Shown here piece by piece: positions 51,486 through 62,100 of a stretch of DNA of 64,000 bases. The first letter of the stretch is position 1; each line of letters starts with the position of its first letter. The translations under genes and the position numbers were made by a program. This DNA comes from Microbacteriaceae bacterium (GTDB lineage Bacteria > Actinomycetota > Actinomycetes > Actinomycetales > Microbacteriaceae): the NCBI GenBank assembly GCA_019639055.1, contig JAHBSP010000008.1:1-64000 (forward strand), in the 5' to 3' direction. The notes beneath the pieces were generated by a model that was not told the DNA's origin, did no database searches, and saw only the letters and a list, made by a program, of their open reading frames with translations.

Positions 51486-53531
51486 ATGACTATGCAAATG
51501 GACAAAGAAACTGTGACCGAAAAACTGCCATCGAACACTGGCATCGATGTCGACTGGCTACACAGCACACTACTCGGAACTTGGAAAGAAACTCGCCTTG
51601 CAGCGCGTGAGAGGATGCTCGATCCTCAATTCCAAAAGATCGAGGACCAGACGATAGCTGAGCATAGAGCCCGCACGCTAGCGCAAATGAAGACCTTGGT
51701 CGAGATGAATGCGATTTCTCGAGCCTACCCAAAGCAGTTTGGTGGTCACGATGACCACGGTGGAAGTATCGCAGCTTTCGAAGAGCTTCTGCTGGGTGAC
51801 CCTTCTCTGCAGATTAAGGCAGGAGTGCAGTGGGGGCTTTTTGGTTCAGCAATCCTGCACCTAGGCAATGAAACCCACCACAAAAAGTACCTCCCAGGTG
51901 TTCTTTCTCTAGATATTCCTGGCGCATTCGCGATGACTGAAACCGGCCATGGATCCGACGTCGCCAGCATCGGCACCACCGCCACTTATGACCCAGCGAC
52001 TGAAGAATTTATTATCAATACCCCGTTCCGTGCCGCCTGGAAAGACTATCTGGGCAATGCCGCACTTCACGGTGAGGCAGCGGTAGTTTTTGCGCAGCTA
52101 ATCACCGGTAGAGTCAATCACGGCGTACACGCATTCTTCGTGCCTATCCGCGACAAGAAAGGCAACTTCTTCCCTGGCGTTGGCGGAGAGGATGACGGAC
52201 ACAAGGGCGGACTGAACGGTATAGATAACGGCCGTCTGCATTTTACGAATGTGCGCATCCCTCGTGAAGATCTTTTGGATCGCTACGGCAAGGTTGCTAA
52301 GGATGGCTCATACAGTTCACCGATTGCTAGCCCTGGGCGTAGATTCTTCACGATGCTCGGAACACTCGTGCAGGGCCGCGTTTCATTGGATGGCTCCGCT
52401 GTTCTCTCATCGAAAGTCGCTTTGGATATTGCACTAACTTACGCACATGAACGTCGCCAGTTCGTGGGTGAGGGTGAAGACGAGGTGCTGCTTATCGATT
52501 ACCAACGCCACCAGCGTCGCCTGATTCCGTTACTAGCAGCCACCTTTGCAGCAAATTTCTCACACGACAAACTACTCCGAAAGTTTGATGATGTTTTCAG
52601 CGGTCGTCACGATACTGAAGAGTATCGAGAAGATCTCGAGACCTATGCTGCCGCTTTGAAGCCGGCATCTACTTGGCTTGCTATGCAGACACTGCAAGAA
52701 ACTCGTGAAGCGACAGGTGGCGCAGGATTCCTTTCCGAGAACCGCATTACCTCGCTCCATCACGATATGGACGTTTTTGTCACTTTCGAAGGGGATAACA
52801 ACGTTCTGTTACAGCTTGTTGGTAAGCGTCTACTTACCGACTTCGCAAAGAAGTTCAAGAAGAACCCAGTCGGTGTATATGCCGGATACCTTAGTCGTGA
52901 ATTTATTTCACGATCTGGTCTTCGCAGAGTCGGGCAGGGCATCCGCGATGGATTCACAAAATCTGGTGCGATTAGCTCGCTATCGAATCCTGATCGACAG
53001 ATTGCGCTCCTTCAGGAAGTAATCAACCAGCGTATTTTCGCGATTGCGGCAAAGCTAAATAAGGCATCCAAGTCGAAGTCTGAAGCTGTAGCTGTTTTCA
53101 ATGAGAACCAGAACGCTCTGATTGAAGTAGCACTTGTTTACTCGCACGTGTTGCATTTACAAGATTTCAATGAGGTTATTGAATCTGCCACCGACCTGCT
53201 CACTAAGCAGGTCCTTGAGAAGCTTCGCGACCTGTATGCCATGGTCACTCTACAGAAGAACCTTTCATGGATTATCGCTAACGGCAAGGTCTCTCCTCGA
53301 CAGGCTAGAGCTCTCGAGGTGCGCATAAACCAGTTGCTAAAAGAGATTAAACCTTATCTGCTTGATTTGGTCGCTTCTTTCGGATTCGAGGATGCGCATG
53401 TGCGTGCCAAGATTCGCTCCGGTGCCGAAGAAATTCGCCAGCAAGAGGCAAGAAGTTACTACGAGCAGCAACGCGAATCAGGGATGGCCCCAACACCAGA
53501 AAAATCCCTCAAGAAACAAAAACAGGACTAA
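51486..53531 (+). CDS. Acyl-CoA oxidase/dehydrogenase family flavoprotein
   Basis: A 681-residue acyl-CoA oxidase-type protein: N-terminal helical domain, the FAMTETGHGSDVASI FAD/acyl-binding motif, a beta domain, the C-terminal helical domain with QETREATGGAGFLSENRI and FVTFEGDNNVLLQLVGKRLL (GD.N motif), and an extra C-terminal helical domain typical of ACOX rather than of the shorter acyl-CoA dehydrogenases (about 380 residues). It oxidises acyl-CoA thioesters in fatty acid breakdown. AAGGAA precedes the ATG. No other beta-oxidation gene is adjacent. Confidence 0.88.
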   Translation: MTMQMDKETVTEKLPSNTGIDVDWLHSTLLGTWKETRLAARERMLDPQFQKIEDQTIAEHRARTLAQMKTLVEMNAISRAYPKQFGGHDDHGGSIAAFEELLLGDPSLQIKAGVQWGLFGSAILHLGNETHHKKYLPGVLSLDIPGAFAMTETGHGSDVASIGTTATYDPATEEFIINTPFRAAWKDYLGNAALHGEAAVVFAQLITGRVNHGVHAFFVPIRDKKGNFFPGVGGEDDGHKGGLNGIDNGRLHFTNVRIPREDLLDRYGKVAKDGSYSSPIASPGRRFFTMLGTLVQGRVSLDGSAVLSSKVALDIALTYAHERRQFVGEGEDEVLLIDYQRHQRRLIPLLAATFAANFSHDKLLRKFDDVFSGRHDTEEYREDLETYAAALKPASTWLAMQTLQETREATGGAGFLSENRITSLHHDMDVFVTFEGDNNVLLQLVGKRLLTDFAKKFKKNPVGVYAGYLSREFISRSGLRRVGQGIRDGFTKSGAISSLSNPDRQIALLQEVINQRIFAIAAKLNKASKSKSEAVAVFNENQNALIEVALVYSHVLHLQDFNEVIESATDLLTKQVLEKLRDLYAMVTLQKNLSWIIANGKVSPRQARALEVRINQLLKEIKPYLLDLVASFGFEDAHVRAKIRSGAEEIRQQEARSYYEQQRESGMAPTPEKSLKKQKQD

Positions 53532-53559
53532 CCACCTGTCATCTGCTGTTCAAGAACCT

Positions 53560-54966
53560 CTAGTTTGAAGCTTTCTTGACGGTTCTGGTGCGGGTGCGCT
53601 GACGCTTCTCTGGGTTTTGTGACTTTGGGGCCGCGCCTTGTTCAGACTTCTTTCCGGCAGAACTTCGCACAGATTCTTTTTCGGTGGCGCTCCGTTCCGA
53701 TTTCCTTCCGGTATTGTCGCGACCAGGCTTCCTGCTCGGTGGTTTCTTGCCGGCTGGCGCCTTCTTTTCAGCAGACTTATTTTCCGACTCCTTCAAACGT
53801 CCGCGAGTACCCTCTGCGATATCCAAATCAGCAAAGAGGTGAGGTGATGAAGAGTATGTTTCGACAGGGTGTTCGGGATCAAGCTCCAGAGCCTTCGCAA
53901 TGTGCGCCCACTTGTGTAGATCATCCCAGTCCACGAATGTGACTGCGATACCGGTGCGGCCGGCACGACCGGTGCGACCAACGCGGTGCAAATATACTTT
54001 TTCGTCTTCTGGAATCGTGTAGTTGATTACGTGAGAGACATCATCAACGTCGATTCCGCGAGCGGCAACATCGGTAGCGACCAGTACATCCTTAGCGCCG
54101 CTACGGAAAGCTTTCATTCCTTTTTCGCGTGTTTCCTGAGACATATCTCCATGCACTCCGGCGACTTTGAAGCCGCGATCTTTTAACTCATCGATAACTG
54201 TCTGAGCGAGGCGTTTGGTGCGCGCGAAGATAATTACTTTTTCGCGGTCCCGTGCCTGCAAGATTCTTCCAACAACTTCAGGTTTATCTAGCGGATGCGC
54301 GCGATAAACCAGGTGACGAATATTCGCTTGAGTAATTCCCTCTTCAGGGGCATTTGCGCGAATGTGCAAAGGAGCATTCATATACCGTCTAGCCAGTGTG
54401 ACAATAGTCGCTGGCATTGTCGCGGAGAAAAGCATTGTCTGCCGAGTTGCTGGGGTAGCTGCCATCAGTTTTTCGACGTCTGGAAGGAATCCGAGGTCGA
54501 GCATCCTGTCTGCCTCATCGAGTACAAGAATTTTCACGTTCTTCAGGGAAAGCATTTTCTTGCCCATAAGGTCTAGTAGTCTGCCGGGAGTACCGACAAC
54601 TATCGAAGCTCCAGCCTGAAGTTCAGCTATTTGGCTTTCGTAACCTTTACCGCCGTAAATAGCGACAACCTTGGTTCCGCGGTTTGAGCCAGCCATAGCG
54701 AGGTCTTCATAAACCTGTATAGCAAGTTCACGAGTCGGAACGACTACCAGTGATTCAACTGGTCCTGGATTTTTGCCGAGCTGCTGCAGGATCGGTAAAC
54801 CAAATCCGAAAGTTTTACCGGTACCAGTTTTTGCCTGACCAATAAGGTCCCTGCCCTCTAAGGCGTAGGGGATAGTTTGTTCTTGAATAGGGAACGGGGA
54901 AATTATCCCGCGAGAAGATAAGGCATCGACTATATCTGCATCGATGTTTAATTCAGAGAATTTCAT
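53560..54966 (-). CDS. DEAD-box RNA helicase (RhlE-like)
   Basis: A 468-residue protein with the Q motif, AKTGTGKT (motif I), PTRELA, VLDEADRMLD (motif II), SAT (III) and HRVGRTGRAGRTG (VI). The C-terminal 80 residues are a disordered Lys/Arg/Ser-rich tail that binds RNA. Order in relation to the ferritin-like gene and adnAB corresponds to mycobacterial rhlE (Rv3211). Likely roles are ribosome assembly or mRNA turnover. Confidence 0.93.
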   Translation of the reverse strand: MKFSELNIDADIVDALSSRGIISPFPIQEQTIPYALEGRDLIGQAKTGTGKTFGFGLPILQQLGKNPGPVESLVVVPTRELAIQVYEDLAMAGSNRGTKVVAIYGGKGYESQIAELQAGASIVVGTPGRLLDLMGKKMLSLKNVKILVLDEADRMLDLGFLPDVEKLMAATPATRQTMLFSATMPATIVTLARRYMNAPLHIRANAPEEGITQANIRHLVYRAHPLDKPEVVGRILQARDREKVIIFARTKRLAQTVIDELKDRGFKVAGVHGDMSQETREKGMKAFRSGAKDVLVATDVAARGIDVDDVSHVINYTIPEDEKVYLHRVGRTGRAGRTGIAVTFVDWDDLHKWAHIAKALELDPEHPVETYSSSPHLFADLDIAEGTRGRLKESENKSAEKKAPAGKKPPSRKPGRDNTGRKSERSATEKESVRSSAGKKSEQGAAPKSQNPEKRQRTRTRTVKKASN

Positions 54967-55049
54967 GTATTCCTAAGTTTACGCTCTGCACTTTGAATCC
55001 TGAGTGTCAACTTGCATAGTCTGACCGCTAAGCAAAGTAGGCTTTAAGC

Positions 55050-55766
55050 GTGGTAAAGATTTTCAAACAACGCGATAGCGCTGCTCCGGCTCCGAAGCTG
55101 AAAACTAGGGACCAAGCGAAAGCACAAATCGAAGGAATCGACCACAACCTCACTTTAGAGTTTGGTCAGACACTTGTATGGATACGCGCTATCCAGCTTG
55201 GCACTGCGACCGGCATTGCCGCCAATCTTGTTAGTGCTGATGCTTTGGAAGCCAAGACTACTATAGCCGCTGTCCTTAGAAAACGGCTGAAAGCGCACAA
55301 AGCGGTATCAAAAATAGTTCTTCCTAAGCGCTTGACTTATTCCGAAGACGAATTCAGTTCAGCGCACGCAAAAGTGAACGAAATATTCCAACTGGCTAAC
55401 TCTAAATCCAATCGTGAAGGACAATTGGGAACTTTTATAGTCGGTGGATTGCTAGATGACTTAGCAGCAGTATTGGTTGAAAATACTGTCTCTAGTTCCG
55501 AAGTTATTGTGGACGCGCTACCAGCATCCCTCGGTATTGATAAATATCACCGAGTAATAGCCACCGCTATCGAGGAAGATCCGAAGGTTGCAAATGTTCT
55601 TGCACTCTGGGGAAGACGTCTACTAGGCGATGCCCTGCTGGTTGTGCGTGCAGCTTTGAAAGGCGCAACAACTGGCATCGATTTTGAGGCTGAAATTGCG
55701 CCGCTAATTGCAGAACTTATCAGTAGTCACACAAGACGTATGTATGCTCTAGGGCTAACTGCCTAA
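55050..55766 (+). CDS. Ferritin-like fold protein (MiaE_2-like)
   Basis: A 238-residue mostly helical protein that matches the ferritin-like fold family encoded beside DEAD-box helicases in actinobacteria. Helices such as FIVGGLLDDLAAVLVEN and NVLALWGRRLLGDALLVVRAAL carry the fold, but a full set of Glu/His di-iron ligands is not obvious, so activity as a tRNA hydroxylase is uncertain. The start is GTG. It converges with the next gene with a 4-base overlap. Confidence 0.65.
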   Translation: MVKIFKQRDSAAPAPKLKTRDQAKAQIEGIDHNLTLEFGQTLVWIRAIQLGTATGIAANLVSADALEAKTTIAAVLRKRLKAHKAVSKIVLPKRLTYSEDEFSSAHAKVNEIFQLANSKSNREGQLGTFIVGGLLDDLAAVLVENTVSSSEVIVDALPASLGIDKYHRVIATAIEEDPKVANVLALWGRRLLGDALLVVRAALKGATTGIDFEAEIAPLIAELISSHTRRMYALGLTA

Positions 55767-56041
55767 ACTGTAGCGAGTTTTTCTCGGTTTTTACGATCGC
55801 GTGCTGTGCTGAGTAGAATCCCTGTTAGTACCGAGGCCAGCAAAGAACCGAGGATACTGGCAAACCATATCCAGCCACTTTCTTCAAGCCCAAGCCAGCT
55901 AAACAGTGTCCAAATAACTGCGGCTACGGCAGTCCCAAGGAATGGTAAAAGAAGTGAACCGCGAAGCTCGGCTTTAGGCAGTAATTGGTGCGCAGTTGCG
56001 CCGATCACTAAACCGATTGGGATTATCACTGCTAGAAGCAT
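55763..56041 (-). CDS. Small membrane protein, three helices
   Basis: A 92-residue protein with hydrophobic segments at about 2-18, 30-48 and 55-76 and a basic C-terminus. It is not recognised. It is divergent from adnA with 60 bases between, and overlaps the ferritin-like gene's end. Confidence 0.6.
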   Translation of the reverse strand: MLLAVIIPIGLVIGATAHQLLPKAELRGSLLLPFLGTAVAAVIWTLFSWLGLEESGWIWFASILGSLLASVLTGILLSTARDRKNREKLATV

Positions 56042-56101
56042 TTACTATTCCTTCCGTCTTCAAGCAATAGTTTAGTCGGTGGTATCCGTTACCCTGTTGC
56101 T

Positions 56102-59100
56102 ATGACAGTCAAGCATATTTCTTTTCAAAAGCAGGATTTAGATTTACCTAATTTGCTTGATGATTCTCAACAGACTGCCTTAGATAGTGCACGCAATCAC
56201 AACACCGCAGTTATCGGTGCGCCAGGTACCGGCAAATCAACCACTCTACTTGCTATTGCTTTGGATGCGGCAAAGACTGGTTTTGCACCTGCCGAAATTT
56301 TATTGCTCACCTCGAACAGGCATCGAGCCGCAAAACTTAGAGATCAGCTTTCTTTAGGTATTGGGCAGCCTACTTCTGGAGCTCTTGCTAAAACTCCTAC
56401 AAGTTGGGCATTGGAAATCGTAAAGGGCGAGCTTCTAGATGTTCAGTATCTTTCAGGACCGGAACATGATTCACTCATTGAGGCAGCTATTGCTGAACTT
56501 AGTAAAAATGGTGCTTGGGCTCCGGTTTTCGCAACTGAAGCTGTGGAGGCTCCGTATTTTCGCTCCGAAATCAGAACATTCGCAGAATTATTGATTTCAC
56601 ATTCGACCACCGTTGAAGAACTAAAGGGACTCGCATCCTCTGCAAAGCCTGCAAACAAAGAGTGGGGCATCGTCGCCGATATTTTGAAGCATGTAGAGAA
56701 GGCGCTTACACTTAGATCCTCGAAAATCGAGCGGTTAACCTCTGCCGAAGTGGTTCGAGCGGCTGCAACCATTTTAGGTAGCGGAAAAGTTGCTGCACCA
56801 AAGCTTCTCCTCGTTGATGATTTGCAGGATTTGCCGCCAATAGCAATTGTTTTGTTGGCAGCGGCTGTCGGTCAGGGCGCTCGTTTGGTTGTCGCTTTAG
56901 ACCCGGATGTTTCTACCGCAGCATTCAGGGGAGCGAGCTCCTCAGTGCTGCGAGATCTTGAAGTTCAGATTGGCGGAGCACTCTCGCCCATTGTTCTAAA
57001 AAAGAGCCACCGGATGTCAGAAAATATAGCCAAGGCAGTTGCAACTGTGAGTGCGCATATTGGAACCGCCGGTGTTGAAAGTCACAGGCAAGTAGAAACA
57101 GCGCCGGGTGGGAGTGTGTTGTCTACGACGCAGGATTCACTAACCAACCTTGGTGGAGCGGTTGCTAAGTATCTCTTTAATCGCAGAGTTGAGGGAGGTG
57201 TAGCTTGGCATGAAATGGCAGTCATTACCCGCAACGCTCTCCAGCGTCAAGATATGGCCAAACGTCTGGCTGCACTAGGAATACCCGTAAGCTCTGAAGG
57301 AGTCATTAAATCGGGGCATGCCACCTCCGCAGCTAATTCGCTGCTCGATTTCGCGCTCCTTGCATTCTCTAAAACCGAGCTAACGTTCCAAGAGTTGGAG
57401 CAGGTTCTTGAAGGCGCGCTCGCAGATATTAATTCCATCGAACTTCGGAGGCTAAAGGCAGCGCTCCTTGCCGAGGAGTTTCTGAGTGAGGGCAAGCGCA
57501 CCGCCGATTCATTATTGCTGGCCGCTTTCAATCAAAAGGGTGGTTTCGCCACCATTGGTTCACCAGAGGCTGGAAAGCTTCAAAAGCTGCAAACACTTCT
57601 TGACAAAGCACGTGAATTAGCTCCAAAAAGCACAGCAGAGGAGCTCGTTTACTATTTGCTAGAGAAAAGCGGGCTGTTGAAAAGACTTACCTCGCGTTCG
57701 GAACTGGCAGGGTTAGTCGGAGCTGAAGCACTTAGACAGTTAGAAGCAGTAAATGCACTGATTTTTGATGCAAAAGTATTTGGGGAACAAAACCCGAACT
57801 CGCCAAGCGATCTATTCCTCAGGCAACGAAGAAATAGCAGGTTGAGTGCCGATTCGCTCGTCGGTAGAGCACAGACAATGGGTGTTGTAATTGCTACCGC
57901 AGCATCTGTTGTTGGGCGCGGTTTCAACACTGTAGTGGTTACAGGGCTTGAGGAAGGCAGTTGGCCAAATCTAAGACTCAGGGGAAGTATGTTGCGCATC
58001 CCCGAATTTTTGGATGCGAAAAGCGGCTTAGCGAACATCGACCGTTATCGAGAAAACCTTGAAGACGAGCTTAGGTACTTTGTTTTGGCACTCTCGCGTG
58101 CATCCGAATCGCTATTGATTGCTGCTGTTGCCGACGACGAAATCGGACCCTCTGTTTTCTACGAAATGCTCAGAGATCAGGTTGAAGAATTTCCTGCTAA
58201 TGTAATTTCTTTTCCATCGGGGAGTAGGAATCTTGTCGCTGAGACTAGAAGGAGGATTTCTTCGGAGGTAGCAATTGGCAACGAGCCTTCACAAGAAGAT
58301 ATTGCGCTCCTGCAGCTTCTTGCAGAGGAGGGAGTTGAAGAAGCGAAACCAGACTCTTGGCTGGGGCTCTTACCTACTTCAACAGAGGAGCCAATTTTTG
58401 ATCCGGAGGAGCCGGTAAGAATTTCCCCGTCATCAATTCAGCAAGTTTTGGACAACCCGCGAGAATGGTTTGAGAAGCGGTATTTTGCAGATCCAAGCAC
58501 CTTCGCCATGGCTTTGGGGACTATTTTTCATGATGCCCTGGAAAAGCACCCGAATGGGCCGGTAACAGTGATTAAAGCCACGGTTGAGAGCCGTTGGGAT
58601 GAACTAGAGTTTGAAAGCGATTGGCAAGAAATCACCGAGAAGCAAGAGGCAGAGAAACTTTTTGAAGGAATAGCTGCCTACCTTTTAGACCGTGCTAAAG
58701 CCGAATCAGCGTGGGTCGCATCTGAAATCAATGTCACATATGCTGATTCACTTATAAAGATTGAAGGCAAAGTTGACAGGGTAGAGCAAAAGCCTGATGG
58801 AAGATTTCAAGTCATTGATCTAAAAACGGGTGTAAATAGGGCAACAAGCTCAGAGGCGCAAAATCACGCTCAACTCAATGCCTATCAAGTCTGCTTTATC
58901 CTTGGTGCCCACACAGGTGAATTCAAATCTGAGCCTGAAAAGTTTGATGGGGCAGCACTGCTTTATCCAAAAATTCCTAGCGGCAGTGGGAAGAATAAGA
59001 AATCGTATTCCTTTGTCGAGCAATTACGGCTTGATCGAGATGGGGTTTTTGCAGTCGTTGAATCGCTTCATGAAGTGGCAGATAAGATGCGAGGCCCATT

Positions 59101-59191
59101 TCTCGATAACTACGAAAACCCTCTTTCAACAGGAAGTTACGGGACAAGCAAAGGGATAGATGTGCAAAACATTGAGGAGGTCACCGAATGA
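56102..59191 (+). CDS. adnA: AdnA-like helicase-nuclease subunit
   Basis: A 1029-residue UvrD-family motor with a C-terminal RecB-type nuclease. Walker A is GAPGTGKST (39-47), motif II LLVDDLQDL, and the nuclease segments FHDALEKHP and VIDLKTG..QLNAYQ are near the end. In mycobacteria AdnA and AdnB form a heterodimer that resects double-strand breaks; this gene and the next match that order (Rv3202c, Rv3201c). The motif II here is DDLQ rather than the DExQ of the partner, as is common for the less active subunit. The stop overlaps adnB as ATGA. Confidence 0.9.
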   Translation: MTVKHISFQKQDLDLPNLLDDSQQTALDSARNHNTAVIGAPGTGKSTTLLAIALDAAKTGFAPAEILLLTSNRHRAAKLRDQLSLGIGQPTSGALAKTPTSWALEIVKGELLDVQYLSGPEHDSLIEAAIAELSKNGAWAPVFATEAVEAPYFRSEIRTFAELLISHSTTVEELKGLASSAKPANKEWGIVADILKHVEKALTLRSSKIERLTSAEVVRAAATILGSGKVAAPKLLLVDDLQDLPPIAIVLLAAAVGQGARLVVALDPDVSTAAFRGASSSVLRDLEVQIGGALSPIVLKKSHRMSENIAKAVATVSAHIGTAGVESHRQVETAPGGSVLSTTQDSLTNLGGAVAKYLFNRRVEGGVAWHEMAVITRNALQRQDMAKRLAALGIPVSSEGVIKSGHATSAANSLLDFALLAFSKTELTFQELEQVLEGALADINSIELRRLKAALLAEEFLSEGKRTADSLLLAAFNQKGGFATIGSPEAGKLQKLQTLLDKARELAPKSTAEELVYYLLEKSGLLKRLTSRSELAGLVGAEALRQLEAVNALIFDAKVFGEQNPNSPSDLFLRQRRNSRLSADSLVGRAQTMGVVIATAASVVGRGFNTVVVTGLEEGSWPNLRLRGSMLRIPEFLDAKSGLANIDRYRENLEDELRYFVLALSRASESLLIAAVADDEIGPSVFYEMLRDQVEEFPANVISFPSGSRNLVAETRRRISSEVAIGNEPSQEDIALLQLLAEEGVEEAKPDSWLGLLPTSTEEPIFDPEEPVRISPSSIQQVLDNPREWFEKRYFADPSTFAMALGTIFHDALEKHPNGPVTVIKATVESRWDELEFESDWQEITEKQEAEKLFEGIAAYLLDRAKAESAWVASEINVTYADSLIKIEGKVDRVEQKPDGRFQVIDLKTGVNRATSSEAQNHAQLNAYQVCFILGAHTGEFKSEPEKFDGAALLYPKIPSGSGKNKKSYSFVEQLRLDRDGVFAVVESLHEVADKMRGPFLDNYENPLSTGSYGTSKGIDVQNIEEVTE

Positions 59192-62100
59192 GCGAGCCGA
59201 CCAGTGACTTCAAATTCAATGCAGAAAAAATCAATGAAATTATCGGGTTGAAATATCCGCCAACAACCGAGCAGAAAGCGATTATTGAATCACCTCTGGA
59301 ACCGTCGCTAGTTGTTGCCGGTGCGGGTAGTGGAAAAACCGAGACTATGGCTTCAAGGGTTGTTTGGTTGGTTGCCAACGGCTATGCAAAACCTAACGAG
59401 ATTCTTGGGCTTACCTTTACGCGCAAAGCCGCCTCAGAACTGCAACAGCGTGTGAGGCAAAGACTCAAGTCATTAACCAATTCTTTAGGTAGCGCTGAGA
59501 TTGACCCATTGGAACTTCCACAAATCAGCACCTATAACTCTTTTGCCAACCGGCTGATCAAGATTTATGGTCCAGAAATAGGTATCGACCCTAATACTCC
59601 GCTAATCAGTGAAACTACTGCTTGGATGATTGCTCGCAAAGTGGTAATCAATTCTAAAGATCCCAGAATTGCAGAGATGGGCAGGGTTGTAGACACTGTG
59701 GCGGATGCAATTTTGAAACTGGCAGGTGCCGCCACTGACCACGGTGTTGAACCTGAAAAAATTCGTGTCGTTGGAAGCAAATATGCGTCCCTGTTTCCAG
59801 TGGATATTTTTGAAACGGTAGACCTTAAAGCCGAGAAAGTTTCTGCAGGGATTGTCAAGCACGGGCGAACGCTGGCCACTTTAGAAGTTTTAGCCCCGCT
59901 TGTTGACGATTTCTATGCCGAAAAGCGTCGACTCGGTGTAATAGATATCGGAGACCAGGTTGCTTTAGCAACGAAGATTGTTCAGATGCGCCCAGCTGTT
60001 AGAGAACAGCTTCGCGCCACTTATAAGACTGTGCTGCTTGATGAATACCAGGACACTTCTGTTAGCCAGACCAGACTTTTCAGCGAAATATTCGGCGAAA
60101 TGCCGGTCATGGCGGTGGGGGATCCTAACCAGGCAATTTACGGATGGCGCGGTGCCAGCGCATCCAACCTAGCGAATTTCCCTAAAGCTTTTTCTCCTAG
60201 TGGTGAAGTGAAAGAATACAGCCTTTCGACTTCTTGGAGAAACGGTGTAAACATTTTGAATGCAGCCAATATAGTCGTGGCTGAAATCGCTCACCAAACA
60301 GCGAGCATAAAAAAACCACTAAAACTAACATCCTCGCAAAATGCTTCCAGTTTCAACCTAGTCTGGCGCGATGGGTTCACAATATTCGATGAAGCTAAAT
60401 CAATAGCAGCAGAAATTACTCGATATCAAGAGTCGCATCCTAATGCCACGATTGCCATGCTTTTCCGGGCAAAAACCAAGACCAATATATTTACTAGAGC
60501 GCTCGCCGAGGCAGGAATTAAATACCACATTGTCGGTGTCGCAGGGCTTTTGGAGCAACCAGAAGTTATTGATCTTATTTCCGCAGCCAAAATTATTGCA
60601 ACCCCCGAAAAAGCTGGTTCTGATTTACTGCGCCTATTAGTTGGTGCCAGGTGGCGGATGGGTCTTGCCGATCTTAGAAAGCTCAACGACTTCGCTAGGT
60701 GGGTCCATAAATATGATTACTCTGCCGGTTACACCAAGGAACAGCTAGAGAAAATCATTGACTCACAGTTTAAATCTCAGGACCGCTTTTCAAACCTGTC
60801 CATGCCAGCTGCCCTTGACGCGCTTCGTAGACTCGGTAAAGACCACAAGATGGTCACCCGCATCGGTTTTAGTGAAGTGGGTCTTGAACGACTAATTGAT
60901 GCAGCGAACCTATTCCACGAGCTAAGGAGTTTGCTTCACTTAGATACCGCTGACCTGCTATGGCAAATAGCTGTAGCACTTGATCTTGATATTGAAACTA
61001 TCGCCAATGAAAAGAATCTCACTGGCATGCGCAATGTCGATGAAATTCTCTCCCTAGTGAATGATTACCAGCAAGCGATGCCGGACGCCTCACTTCAAAG
61101 TTTCCTTCGCTGGGTGGAAGCCGCAGCGAAAAAAGAAAAGCTAGAGCCTGCGCAGGTTGATCCGGAACCGGGCACGGTGCAGATTATGACCATCCATGCT
61201 GCCAAGGGTCTGGAATGGGATTTCGTGGTTGTTCCACAGATGCTGAAGGAGACATTCCCAAACAGTAATTCGCTAAGTGGCCACGAGGTCCAGTTTGGAT
61301 CCCTACCTGCACATTTGCGCTCGGATTCGCAATTTATTCCCTCACTCAACCCGCATGAAATATCGGATCGGGAAGATTTCGTTCAAGCGATAGATAAATA
61401 TTTAGATAGAGCAAAAAGGCATCTTAATATTGAAGAACTCCGACTCTTTTATGTTGCAATCACTAGAGCTAGACATGTCTTAATGCTCACTGCTTGTGTT
61501 TGGGCAACCGGGGGTCCAAGGCCAAAGCATGTGAGTGAACTAATTTCACTAATAAGTAGAAGCATGCAAATTGGGCCAAGGCCTAGCACAAAAGAGTACC
61601 CAATTGGTGGAGTGCTGCCTGCTCCAATAAGTGACCCATATAAATTTGCCCCTGCCCAAAAATACGAGGAGATTGTCGCTCAAATGGTGTCAACCTATCT
61701 TGAAGGTGACGGGCCAAATCCAGAAGCACTCGAAAACCTTGGCACCGGAACATCAATCAACCCACTCGCTGGGGAGTTAGTAGAGACAGTATGGCCGGGT
61801 GATCCGCTCGGTTGGCGCAGACCTGTCGTTAAACAAGTTGCGAGTGAATCGTTTAGTGCCGTAGTGAAGCCAACTGACTACGACAAGAAATTGGTGGCAG
61901 GATTGCTTGCCGAAGAGCGCAATGACCAACTGAAGATTCCACTGCCATTCCGTATTCCAGCATCCAAATTCAAAGACTATGTGACCGATTCCAATGAAGT
62001 TGCCGCCCAAATTGCTTTCCCAGTTCCACAACGGCCATATAGAGCCACAGCTATGGGAACAATTTTTCATACCTGGGTTGAGAATCGCTCAGTAGGCAGA